Source: Acidobacteriaceae bacterium (GTDB taxonomy: Bacteria > Acidobacteriota > Terriglobia > Terriglobales > Acidobacteriaceae). Taken from it: a DNA stretch of 36,900 nucleotides. Below are positions 26,136-33,720 of this stretch, piece after piece. The stretch spans positions 1 to 36,900 of the forward strand of contig PKVZ01000117.1 in the NCBI GenBank assembly GCA_003131635.1. Reading direction: 5' to 3'. The notes under the pieces are model-generated. The model ran no database searches. It saw nothing but the letters and a program-made list of their open reading frames with translations, and was not told the origin of the DNA. A program made the position numbers and the translations under genes. Within the stretch, counting starts at the first letter, position 1. Each line of letters begins with the position of its first letter.

Positions 26136-26822
26136 TTACCCGAGGCCCACTGTAAGCAAATGGGCGACGGCGTGAGCCAACATGACTGCCTCGATTCCAT
26201 AACGCGCGTACATCACACCTAGCAAAATCCCAATCGCGCCATTTACAGTCAGACTCGCCATGATGACGGGCGCGGGCAGACCGGCTACGCCTGAGGCATG
26301 AAACGCTACAAATGCCACGGCGGCGACGGCCACACCCAACCAGACGCGGCGAGTAAACCGGACGGTCGCGCTCATGATGAGCAAATGAATCACCGACTCC
26401 AAGTTCACGGCCGCGAAAAGAGAAGACGCCAGCCGCGCCGGAAGGGATCCCGGCAACGGGGGCGCGTGAAGTATATGCAGAAATACAGCTCCGCCTAAAC
26501 CAAAGATCAATCCCAGAATCACAGCGGAAAGCAACGCTTCGCTTGCGGAGTGGCGGGTATCGGCCACGACCGGCGAGACCCCTTCTATTCTCCGGAGTAG
26601 CGGCATGGGCAAGCCAGCCTGGTCCGCGAAACGCAGACCTGCCCAGATAGACAAGGCAGAAAGCACCGTCACAATGATCGTGAAGACGCTTTCCTGTCCC
26701 AATGAGATGCCACCCCGCGCGACGGCTTTTAGGAATGGCAGGAACAGGACAGCGCCGAGAACGCTTAAGACAGTCAGCACAAACCATCTCATTCGGATCA
26801 CTATGAGGGCTGTCTCAGCCAT
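26136..26822 (-). CDS. CPBP-like intramembrane protein, divergent
   Basis: 228 residues from an ATG at 26822; a second in-frame ATG at 26792 (MRWFVLTVL) is equally possible. Six or so hydrophobic segments are visible. The C-terminal half resembles CPBP (Abi/Rce1-like) membrane proteases: E-rich helix NLESVIHLLIMSATVR, then a VAFHASG helix, then MLAHAVAHLL. The usual EExxxR motif and final HxxxN/D are not fully present, so enzymatic activity is doubtful. Last gene of the prfA-prmC strand run. The assignment is tentative; it could be a plain membrane protein. Confidence 0.6.
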   Translation of the reverse strand: MAETALIVIRMRWFVLTVLSVLGAVLFLPFLKAVARGGISLGQESVFTIIVTVLSALSIWAGLRFADQAGLPMPLLRRIEGVSPVVADTRHSASEALLSAVILGLIFGLGGAVFLHILHAPPLPGSLPARLASSLFAAVNLESVIHLLIMSATVRFTRRVWLGVAVAAVAFVAFHASGVAGLPAPVIMASLTVNGAIGILLGVMYARYGIEAVMLAHAVAHLLTVGLG

Positions 26823-26938
26823 TCGCGAAGGATTCTACGTGCTGGGATCGACGAGGGCAAGCGCCATTCGACAGTAAAATTGAGGCAACTCTCAAGGATC
26901 GAGCGGATCCATTTGGATTTCGTTTCTTGAGTTTCCCT

Positions 26939-27811
26939 TCAAGCAACCGGATTCCGCGCTTGCACGACGCGCGGGATCGATTGCAGATCCGCTCGGACCA
27001 CGACATCCTTCCAATTCCGCAGCAGCCGTTTTACATCTTCCGCGATCGTTCCGCTGATTTCCATCACCAGCCAGCCCCCGGGCCGCAGTGATGCGCGGGC
27101 TTGCGGAATCAGTCGCGCGATCACTTCCACTCCCGTTGGGCCGGCAAAGACGGCGCTGTGCGGCTCGAACTTGCGGACTTCGAGTTGTACCTCATCCACT
27201 TCCGACTCGCCGACGTACGGTGGGTTGGACACGATGAAGTCAAAGGAATTCTCTTCGAATCCTGTGAGCAGGTCCGCTTCGTGGAAATGAATGTGCCCTT
27301 CCAGTTGATGGCGCGCGGCGTTGACGCGCGCGATTTCGAGAGCCGCGGTGGAGGCGTCGATCGCGTGGATTTCTGCTTGGGGCAACTCTCGGGCAAGCGC
27401 CAGCGCAATGCAACCGGAGCCGGTGCCGACATCGATGATGCGGATGATGTTGGACGGGCATCCTTGCCCGACCCGCCTTTCCTCGTCGGCGAGTTCTAGA
27501 ACTGTTTCGATCACGTGCTCAGTCTCGGGACGCGGAATCAGCACGGCGGGCGTGACGATCAGATCCATGCCCCAGAATTCCTGATGGCCGGTGATGTACT
27601 GCGCAGGCACGCCGCGGGCTCGCTCCGATAGCGTGCTTTGATAGCGAGAGGTTTCGTCGGCAGTCAGATCGCGCTCCGTGTGCGCATACAGGTAAGCACG
27701 GTCGCAGCCCAACGTGAACATCAACAGCAGTTCCGCATTCATGCGCGGAGAAGGAACATTATTCGCGGTGAGGCGAGCGACTGCCTCAGTGAGCGCCTGT
27801 TTCAGTTGCAC
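26939..27811 (-). CDS. prmC: Release factor glutamine methyltransferase
   Basis: 290 residues, starting with GTG at 27811. PrmC methylates the glutamine of the GGQ motif in release factors 1 and 2. The SAM-binding motif DVGTGSGC is at 127-134 and the catalytic NPPY motif at 196-199, with LIPRPETEHVIE before them. A short stretch near 114-121 (VGQGCPSN) between LELADEERR and IIRIIDVG seems additional, and its DNA is a hairpin. Its substrate gene prfA is upstream on the same strand with a TspO-like gene between them. Confidence 0.94.
   Translation of the reverse strand: MQLKQALTEAVARLTANNVPSPRMNAELLLMFTLGCDRAYLYAHTERDLTADETSRYQSTLSERARGVPAQYITGHQEFWGMDLIVTPAVLIPRPETEHVIETVLELADEERRVGQGCPSNIIRIIDVGTGSGCIALALARELPQAEIHAIDASTAALEIARVNAARHQLEGHIHFHEADLLTGFEENSFDFIVSNPPYVGESEVDEVQLEVRKFEPHSAVFAGPTGVEVIARLIPQARASLRPGGWLVMEISGTIAEDVKRLLRNWKDVVVRADLQSIPRVVQARNPVA
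27452..27473 (-). repeat. Hairpin inside prmC
   Basis: GG-A-CGGGCA (27452-27460) pairs with TGCCCG-A-CC (27465-27473) around a TCCT loop, giving an imperfect 9-bp stem with one A-A mismatch. It encodes the residues that appear extra in PrmC. Similar GGGCA...TGCCC palindromes are common in intergenic DNA of some soil bacteria (general recollection, not a search). Confidence 0.5.
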
Positions 27812-27879
27812 TCGTCTATTTCACCACAGTGCACAGCGGCGGGGATAAAAACCCAGACCATGGTTACTTACTTCGGACG

Positions 27880-28377
27880 CTAAGTCTGGCGAGGATTGAG
27901 TCTGACAATTTCCGAATTGAGCACGGTGGCGAATGCGACCCAGGCGGCAAAGGGGATAAACGCGTTGGCCGCTGCGCGATCGACTTTTCGAGCTGCCATT
28001 ATGTATGAAAAAATCATTCCCTCGAGGGCAATCACGTCGGCAAGCGCGAGCCTTGGACGATGCTGGCCGAAGAATAGTTTCGACCATTTCGCATTGGCGC
28101 CGAGTTGCGAAATCCACAGGCGTAACGCGTGTTTGCGTTCACGCGACGGCGCGGCGTTCCATATCCGCCATCCTGACCATGCGATCATCGCGTAAAGCGA
28201 TGTCTCCACAATTGGAAAAACCTTATCCGGCGGCATGAAACTCGGCTTGTCGAGATGGCGGTACCAGGTGTCACGGCTTTCGCTGCGGCTGTAGCGCGAA
28301 CCGTACCACGCGGCGCCGGCCGTGGCCAGCCCGAAGCCTGCCAACGCCAGCAAAGAGCGAGATTTCCCGTTCGACAT
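27880..28377 (-). CDS. TspO/MBR family protein
   Basis: 165 residues from the ATG at 28377; the longer frame upstream starts with a polar, unlikely leader. The TspO pattern is clear: WYRHLDKPSFMPPDKVFPIVETSLY in the first loop and helix, WSKLFFGQHRPRLALADV in the middle, and FIPFAAWVAFATVLNSEIVRLN at the end. Five membrane helices are expected. These proteins bind porphyrins and related ligands and are linked to stress and tetrapyrrole regulation. It sits between prfA and prmC on the same strand. Confidence 0.88.
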   Translation of the reverse strand: MSNGKSRSLLALAGFGLATAGAAWYGSRYSRSESRDTWYRHLDKPSFMPPDKVFPIVETSLYAMIAWSGWRIWNAAPSRERKHALRLWISQLGANAKWSKLFFGQHRPRLALADVIALEGMIFSYIMAARKVDRAAANAFIPFAAWVAFATVLNSEIVRLNPRQT

Positions 28378-28471
28378 AGTGCACCTTAGGTGCGGAATAT
28401 CTCCACTCGGGTTGCTCGCTTTGCGGCTGTTTGTGCCCGCGCAAAGCAATCCCCGAGAGGAGAACGCACTC

Positions 28472-29551
28472 TTACACTACGCTGGCGGTCTCTTGTTTTA
28501 GCTTCTCCGCCTGGTAGTGCGTAGTTAACGCCTCAATGAGCGGTTGCAGTTTGCCATCCATTACAGCTTCAAGTTGGTGAATGGTGAATCCGATACGATG
28601 GTCGGTAAGCCGGTTCTGCGGAAAGTTATAGGTGCGGATTTTCTCGCTGCGGTCGCCGGAGCCAACCATTGCCTTGCGCTCTTTGGCCAGCGCCTGCTGC
28701 TGTTTTTCCATTTCGATTTCGTAAAGCCGCGAGCGCAGCACGCGCATGCCTTTTTCACGATTCTTGATTTGTGACTTCTCATCCTGGCAACTCACCACGG
28801 TGTTGGTCGGAATGTGCGTGATGCGCACCGCGGAGTAAGTCGTATTCACCGACTGCCCGCCTGGGCCGGATGAACAGAAAGTATCGATGCGCAGGTCTTT
28901 GGCTTCGATCTTGATGTCCACATCTTCAGCTTCGGGCAGCACGGCGACCGTGACGGCGGAGGTGTGAACCCGCCCCTGCTGCTCCGTTGCGGGAACCCGC
29001 TGCACGCGGTGCACGCCGCTTTCATACTTCAACTGGGAAAAAACTCGATTGCCTTCGATGATGGCGATGACTTCCTTCAATCCTCCGGCCGATGACTCTG
29101 ACGACGAAAGGATTTCGACTTTCCAGCGCTGCATTTCGGCGAAGCGCGTGTACATGCGGAAGATTTCCGCCGCGAAGAGAGTGGCCTCATCTCCTCCAGT
29201 GCCGGCGCGGATCTCCAGAATGATATTTTTGTCGTCGTTGGGATCTTTCGGCAGCAGTAAGACTTTCAGCTCTTCTTCGATTGCGGCCACCCGCGGCTCG
29301 AGCTTGTTGAGTTCCTCCTGGGCATACGCCCGCATCTCGGCATCTTTTTCCTCGGCGAGCATGGCTTTACTCTCCGCTATGCCACGCGTTAGGTCTTTGT
29401 ACTCCCGATACTTCTCAACGATGGGCGCGATTTCGCTGTGCGCCTTGGCGGTCTTCTGGTATCTCGCCGAATCGTTGACGATATCCGGCGAAGCCAGAGC
29501 GCTGGTCAGCTCTTCGTAACGGGCTTCGATTTGGTCTAAGCGTTCAAACAT
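28472..29551 (-). CDS. prfA: Peptide chain release factor 1
   Basis: 359 residues, family length. Release factor 1 ends translation at UAA and UAG. The tripeptide anticodon PAT is at 187-189 ([14 protein letters not shown]), which specifies RF1 rather than RF2. The GGQ motif that enters the peptidyl transferase centre is at 231-233 ([12 protein letters not shown]). Downstream on the same strand are the TspO-like gene and prmC, which modifies this glutamine. The upstream 150 bases contain repeated TTCTC-type sequence and an inverted repeat, and the ATG has no strong ribosome binding site. Confidence 0.96.
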   Translation of the reverse strand: MFERLDQIEARYEELTSALASPDIVNDSARYQKTAKAHSEIAPIVEKYREYKDLTRGIAESKAMLAEEKDAEMRAYAQEELNKLEPRVAAIEEELKVLLLPKDPNDDKNIILEIRAGTGGDEATLFAAEIFRMYTRFAEMQRWKVEILSSSESSAGGLKEVIAIIEGNRVFSQLKYESGVHRVQRVPATEQQGRVHTSAVTVAVLPEAEDVDIKIEAKDLRIDTFCSSGPGGQSVNTTYSAVRITHIPTNTVVSCQDEKSQIKNREKGMRVLRSRLYEIEMEKQQQALAKERKAMVGSGDRSEKIRTYNFPQNRLTDHRIGFTIHQLEAVMDGKLQPLIEALTTHYQAEKLKQETASVV

Positions 29552-29572
29552 CGGTTCTCGATTTTCAGTTCT

Positions 29573-29681
29573 CGGTTCTCAGTTACTGATTTCGATTCTC
29601 GATCCCGGTCGCAGCTCCCCGTGCGCGGGCGACGGATGGACGAAACTTCATTCTATGGGTTTCGCTGAGAACTGAGAACCG
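29573..29681. repeat. Inverted repeat between prfA and DUF1385 gene
   Basis: CGGTTCTCAGTT at 29573-29584 is exactly inverted at 29670-29681 (AACTGAGAACCG), 85 bases apart. Shorter copies of TTCTCGGTTCTC and TTCTCGAT also occur in the same 150-base gap. It could be remains of a dispersed intergenic repeat or the ends of a small non-autonomous element. Confidence 0.55.
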
Positions 29682-29703
29682 GGCACTCGTCGGGGGAGGC
29701 CCC

Positions 29704-30780
29704 CTAGGCAATCACCAGTTCGCCACCATTCTGTTTTTCCAGGGCCATGGCTTGATCGAGCGCAACGATGGCGCATTGCGCCTGCTCGTCGGACGGAGGC
29801 TGCGTGGTGATGCGCTGCAGCCATAAGCCGGGAGCGGTCATCAGGGCGAAGAGAGAACCACGATGTCTGGCGGCGAAGCGAATGATTTCATACGAGACCC
29901 CGGCGATGACCGGCAGCAGCACAATGCGCGATGCGAATCGTGCCCAGAAAGTCGTGAACGGAACCAGCATATAGAAGCCAATCGAGATCAGCATCACGGT
30001 CATCAGAAAGCTGGTGCCGCAGCGGGGATGGAACGTCGAATACTTCTGCACCGCCACGGTTTCGAGCGGATCCCCGTTCTCGAACGCGAATACAGTTTTG
30101 TGCTCGGCGCCGTGGTACTCATACACCCGCCGGATGTCCGGGAACAGCGAAACTCCCCAGATGAACAACAGAAATAAAATCAACCGCACTGCGCCATCAA
30201 TCAGGTTGAAAACGATCTGCCCGCCGAAAGCGGGATTAACCTTCTTGAGCTCCGTGGCCGCCAGCAGCGGCAGATACTTGTACATGAAGATGAAGAACGC
30301 CAGGGAAATGACGACATTGCCCGCGGCGAGCCATCCGCTGATAGACGCTGTTTTTTCTCGCATCTCGGTGGTGGTTTTCGCCGGGGAGGGTTCCGCCTCG
30401 CTCCGCACCGGCGGGACAGTCGAGGTTTCTACCTGATTCTTGGCAGAGGCGTCGTCCTGCATCATATCTTCGATGGCGACGTTCGCAGAAAAACGCAGCG
30501 CACGGTAGCCGAGCGACATGGCGTAACCAAGCGTCATCACTCCGCGCACGATCGGCCAAGCCATCCACTTGTGTTTCTCCGAAGGACGCTCGAGCGACTG
30601 GCTCAGAGTTACCACTTCGCCGGAGGGCTTACGGCAGGCAATTGCCCAGGCATGCGGAGAACGCATCATCACGCCCTCAAGCACAGCCTGCCCACCGACC
30701 AGAGTTTCTTCGCCACTTTCCAGCGCGGGAAGAAGCTGCACGGCCACAAGGAAACGCACGAGATTACGCAGAGAACGCAC
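29704..30780 (-). CDS. DUF1385 membrane protein (YqhQ-like)
   Basis: 358 residues if started at the GTG at 30780. The family block GGQAVLEGVMMRSPHAWAIACR lies near residues 29-50. Several membrane helices follow (about 155-175, 200-225 and 265-310), with the conserved YEYHGAEHKTVFAFE and HPRCGTSFLM motifs. Function is unknown; the family is often next to prfA and prmC, as here. The first 20 or so residues are encoded by repeat-like DNA, so an internal GTG at 30741 is a possible alternative start. About 75 residues in the first third (from DDASAKNQVETS) are polar and probably form a loop. Confidence 0.88.
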   Translation of the reverse strand: MRSLRNLVRFLVAVQLLPALESGEETLVGGQAVLEGVMMRSPHAWAIACRKPSGEVVTLSQSLERPSEKHKWMAWPIVRGVMTLGYAMSLGYRALRFSANVAIEDMMQDDASAKNQVETSTVPPVRSEAEPSPAKTTTEMREKTASISGWLAAGNVVISLAFFIFMYKYLPLLAATELKKVNPAFGGQIVFNLIDGAVRLILFLLFIWGVSLFPDIRRVYEYHGAEHKTVFAFENGDPLETVAVQKYSTFHPRCGTSFLMTVMLISIGFYMLVPFTTFWARFASRIVLLPVIAGVSYEIIRFAARHRGSLFALMTAPGLWLQRITTQPPSDEQAQCAIVALDQAMALEKQNGGELVIA

Positions 30781-30785
30781 GGTAA
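30732..30785. repeat. Repeat-like sequence at 5' end of the DUF1385 gene
   Basis: The + strand here is a run of spaced CAC(G/A) units with short A/G spacers (GCACGGCCACAAGGAAACGC and onward to GAACGCACGG). It resembles the dispersed CACGGAGACACGG-type repeat also seen inside the DNA ligase gene, and supplies the annotated GTG start and first codons of the DUF1385 gene. Seen by eye; copy number elsewhere in the genome is not known. Confidence 0.4.
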
Positions 30786-30885
30786 TTAGATGCTCCAGGC
30801 GAGAAAAAGCGCCAACAGTTAGGTTATCACAGGAGGCAAGCTCCCAATCACAGAGCCTGGCCCTTCGGCTATTCTTTGAGAGGAC

Positions 30886-32676
30886 ATGCTTAGATTCGCA
30901 CAGAACTGCGAGGCCATCGCCGCTACGACCAAGAAGCTTCAGAAGGCGGCCATCGTGGCGGAGTATTTGAAATCACGCAACGAGGACGAAGCCGCGATTT
31001 CGGCAGTGTTTCTTTCCGGAAGAGCATTTGCCGCGTGGGAGGAGACAACGCTGCAGATCGGCGGCTCTCTGTTGTGGCGCGCGGTGGCAGAGCTATCCGA
31101 AAAAGATGAATCCGCGCTTACCGCGGTTTATCGCAAGCACGGGGATTTGGGCGCGGTTGCCGAAGAGGTTCTTCCACATCGATCCGGCCAGGGCCTGAAA
31201 ATTCTCGAAGTTGCTGACGCTTTCCGGCAGGTCGCAGCAGCGCGCGGGCCGGCGGCAAAGTCCGCGCTGGTTCGCGACTTGCTGGCGCGAGCCACACCGC
31301 TCGAAGCCAAATACATCGTGAAGATCATGACTGGCGATTTGCGGATTGGACTGAAGGAAAGCCTGGTCGAGGAGGCAATCGCGAAAGCCTACGGTGCCGG
31401 CCTCGCGGAGGTGCAGCGGGCGAACATGCTGCTGGGCGACATCGGGAAGACTCTGCGACTTGCAGTCGAACACAACCTGGCGAATGCGAAGATGCGGATG
31501 TTCCATCCCCTGGGATTCATGCTGTCCAGCCCGGTCGAGTCCGCCGAGGAGGGGCTGACTTACTTCGCGGAGGCTGCCGTGGAAGATAAGTACGACGGCA
31601 TTCGCGCGCAAGCGCATGTGTCGGGCGGTGTGGTGAAATTTTTCTCGCGCACACGGGACGAGATCACAGAATCATTCCCGGAGTTGCCAGATGCGCTCGC
31701 GGGATTGCCCCAGGATGCGATTCTCGATGGTGAGATCGTGGCTTGGGAGTATCCGCAGGATCTGGCTCGCACACAGAAAGTTGTGGATGAATCCCCATCT
31801 GAAGCGGGGGAGATGAAAGCTATGGAACTGGGCCGGGCGCGCCCGTTCTCAGTTTTGCAGCAGCGTCTTGGGCGAAAGAAAGTAAGTGAGAAAATGCTGC
31901 GTGAAATTCCCGTCGCCTACCTTGTGTTCGATCTCTTGTATGCAGGCGGTGACTTGCTGATTGATCGTCCTCTACGGGAGCGGGCGCAAGTACTGGATGA
32001 GCTGCTGACTGGAGGAAGAAAAGTCGTTCACCACGGAGACACGGAGGCGCAAAGCAAAGTCGGAACACAAGGGAAGCTAACGTTCGACAGCGAAGAAGAG
32101 ATTTCAGCAGCCAGCGTCATTCGGGCTCCGGTTTTCTTTGCGGGAACACCGGAAGAACTGGAAGGGCTTTTTGTGGCTGCGCGGTCCCGGGGCAACGAAG
32201 GATTGATGATCAAGGACCTCGCCTCAACTTACGCGCCGGGCAAGCGCGGCGAGTCGTGGCTGAAGATGAAGCGCGAACTGGCTACGCTCGACGTCGTCGT
32301 AACTGCCGTCGAGTTTGGTCACGGCAAGCGCATACGCGTGCTCAGCGACTACACATTTGCCGTGTGGGATATGCATAAAGACCGCCTGGTGAATATTGGT
32401 AAAGCGTATTCTGGATTGACCGATGCCGAGATTTCCGAGATGACGCAATGGTTTCTCGAACACACAATTGAAGATCAAGGCTTCCGGCGGACGGTCGAGC
32501 CAAAGATTGTGCTGGAAGTCGCCTTCAATAACATGATGCAGTCCGATCGTCATGACAGCGGATATGCGCTGCGCTTCCCGCGGATCGTGCGACTGCGTCC
32601 GGATAAGACAGCGGACGAGGCGGATACGATTGAGCGGGTGCGGGAGATCTTCGAAAAGCAAAACAGTCACTCGTAA
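30886..32676 (+). CDS. ATP-dependent DNA ligase
   Basis: 596 residues. Three parts are visible: an N-terminal helical DNA-binding domain (about 1-205), an adenylation domain with motif I EDKYDGIR whose K235 forms the AMP adduct, and an OB-fold domain after motif V (SWLKMKREL). The motif DGEIVAW and the EGLMIKD motif are also present. Length exceeds most bacterial homologues (about 510-560); extra segments occur near 293-318 and about 380-405. The second coincides with repeat-like DNA at 32026. Bacteria with NAD-dependent LigA often carry such a ligase for repair. No ku gene is adjacent. Confidence 0.93.
   Translation: MLRFAQNCEAIAATTKKLQKAAIVAEYLKSRNEDEAAISAVFLSGRAFAAWEETTLQIGGSLLWRAVAELSEKDESALTAVYRKHGDLGAVAEEVLPHRSGQGLKILEVADAFRQVAAARGPAAKSALVRDLLARATPLEAKYIVKIMTGDLRIGLKESLVEEAIAKAYGAGLAEVQRANMLLGDIGKTLRLAVEHNLANAKMRMFHPLGFMLSSPVESAEEGLTYFAEAAVEDKYDGIRAQAHVSGGVVKFFSRTRDEITESFPELPDALAGLPQDAILDGEIVAWEYPQDLARTQKVVDESPSEAGEMKAMELGRARPFSVLQQRLGRKKVSEKMLREIPVAYLVFDLLYAGGDLLIDRPLRERAQVLDELLTGGRKVVHHGDTEAQSKVGTQGKLTFDSEEEISAASVIRAPVFFAGTPEELEGLFVAARSRGNEGLMIKDLASTYAPGKRGESWLKMKRELATLDVVVTAVEFGHGKRIRVLSDYTFAVWDMHKDRLVNIGKAYSGLTDAEISEMTQWFLEHTIEDQGFRRTVEPKIVLEVAFNNMMQSDRHDSGYALRFPRIVRLRPDKTADEADTIERVREIFEKQNSHS
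32026..32076 (+). repeat. Repeat-like in-frame insertion in the DNA ligase gene
   Basis: The stretch begins GTTCACCACGGAGACACGGA, a form of the CACGGAGACACGG dispersed repeat found in intergenic DNA of several bacterial phyla (established in general; not searched here). It encodes HHGDTEAQSKVGTQG between the ELLTGGRKV and ISAASVIRAP blocks, where other ligases have only a short connection. The reading frame is kept. Confidence 0.5.
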
Positions 32677-32701
32677 TATGAGAAGGACTAGGCTGGTTCT
32701 C

Positions 32702-33646
32702 TTAGTGGCTGTGGTGGTGATGCTCTTCGCTCTCGCTCACGGGAATCACGCATCCATGCGCTACTTCGCATTCCACATGCTCGAACTGAATCGTAGTGTG
32801 GTCGATGCGGAAGTTGTGATGTAACCTTTCTTTCACATCGCGCAGGATGCGTTCGCTGACCGACGGCGGAATGTCCGCAATCGAGATGTGACAGGAGAGC
32901 GCCCGAGTTTCCGACCCGATGCTCCAGCAGTGCAGATCATGCACGTCGTTGACGCCCTCGACGGAGCGGATTGCAGTTGCGACTAGTTCGAGCCTGACGC
33001 CGCGGGGCGTGCCTTCGAGCAAAATGTTCAGCGTCTCGCGCACGATGCCGAATCCGGACCACAGAATCAGTGCGCCGATTCCGCAGGAGAGCGCGGAGTC
33101 GATCCATGAATCCCCGGTGATCAGAATTGCCCAGCCTCCGGCGATGACAGCCGCGGTAGATAGCGTGTCCCCGACTTCATGCAGCAAAGCGCTACGGATG
33201 TTGACATCGCTTCCCGAACTCCTGCCGGAGCGGTAAAGCAGCAGCGCGATCACTCCGTTCATCACCACGCCGGCGGCTGCGACCCACATCATCACAGACG
33301 CTCGTACCTGCTCCGGATGCTGCAAGCGGCGGAACGCTTCGTAAAAAATGAAGAAGGAAACCGCGACCAGCGACACAGCATTCACCAGCGCGGCCAGCAC
33401 TCCCGCGCGATGGTAGCCATAGGTCTTGGTGGAACTGGCCGGGCGCGAATGCAAATAGACCGCGACCAGTGACAGCAGCAGCGCTAAGAAATCCGAAAGA
33501 TTATGTCCGGCTTCGGAGAGCAGCGCCAGCGAATGGGCGCGAATGCCGGCCACCACCAGCAGCACGATGTAGGCCAGTGTCACGCCCAGCGAGATCTTGA
33601 GCACCCGCTTGGGACTGCTGCTGCCGCCGTGGACGTGGCCGTGCAT
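32702..33646 (-). CDS. Cation diffusion facilitator metal exporter (CzcD/ZitB-like)
   Basis: 314 residues with six membrane helices. The metal site motifs are HxxxD in helix 2 (GHNLSD, H48 and D52) and HxxxD in helix 5 (LHEVGDTLS), typical of the zinc/cadmium group. A C-terminal cytoplasmic ferredoxin-like domain follows (ATAIRSVEGVNDVHDLHCWSIG). Both ends are histidine-rich (MHGHVHGG and EEHHHHSH), consistent with zinc handling. It exports divalent metal in exchange for protons. It is convergent with the DNA ligase with a 25-base gap. No obvious ribosome binding site precedes the ATG. Confidence 0.93.
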   Translation of the reverse strand: MHGHVHGGSSSPKRVLKISLGVTLAYIVLLVVAGIRAHSLALLSEAGHNLSDFLALLLSLVAVYLHSRPASSTKTYGYHRAGVLAALVNAVSLVAVSFFIFYEAFRRLQHPEQVRASVMMWVAAAGVVMNGVIALLLYRSGRSSGSDVNIRSALLHEVGDTLSTAAVIAGGWAILITGDSWIDSALSCGIGALILWSGFGIVRETLNILLEGTPRGVRLELVATAIRSVEGVNDVHDLHCWSIGSETRALSCHISIADIPPSVSERILRDVKERLHHNFRIDHTTIQFEHVECEVAHGCVIPVSESEEHHHHSH

Positions 33647-33720
33647 TTATTAAGTGTACGGGCTGCGCAAGCGGGCTTCAAGCGCCGGGCGGGACATTCA
33701 AACCATCGCCTTTTCAACCC

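Noticed and set aside
30719..30783. CRISPR-like spaced repeats
   Set aside because: The CAC units are too short and irregular; no repeats of 25 bases or more with constant spacers are seen in the window.
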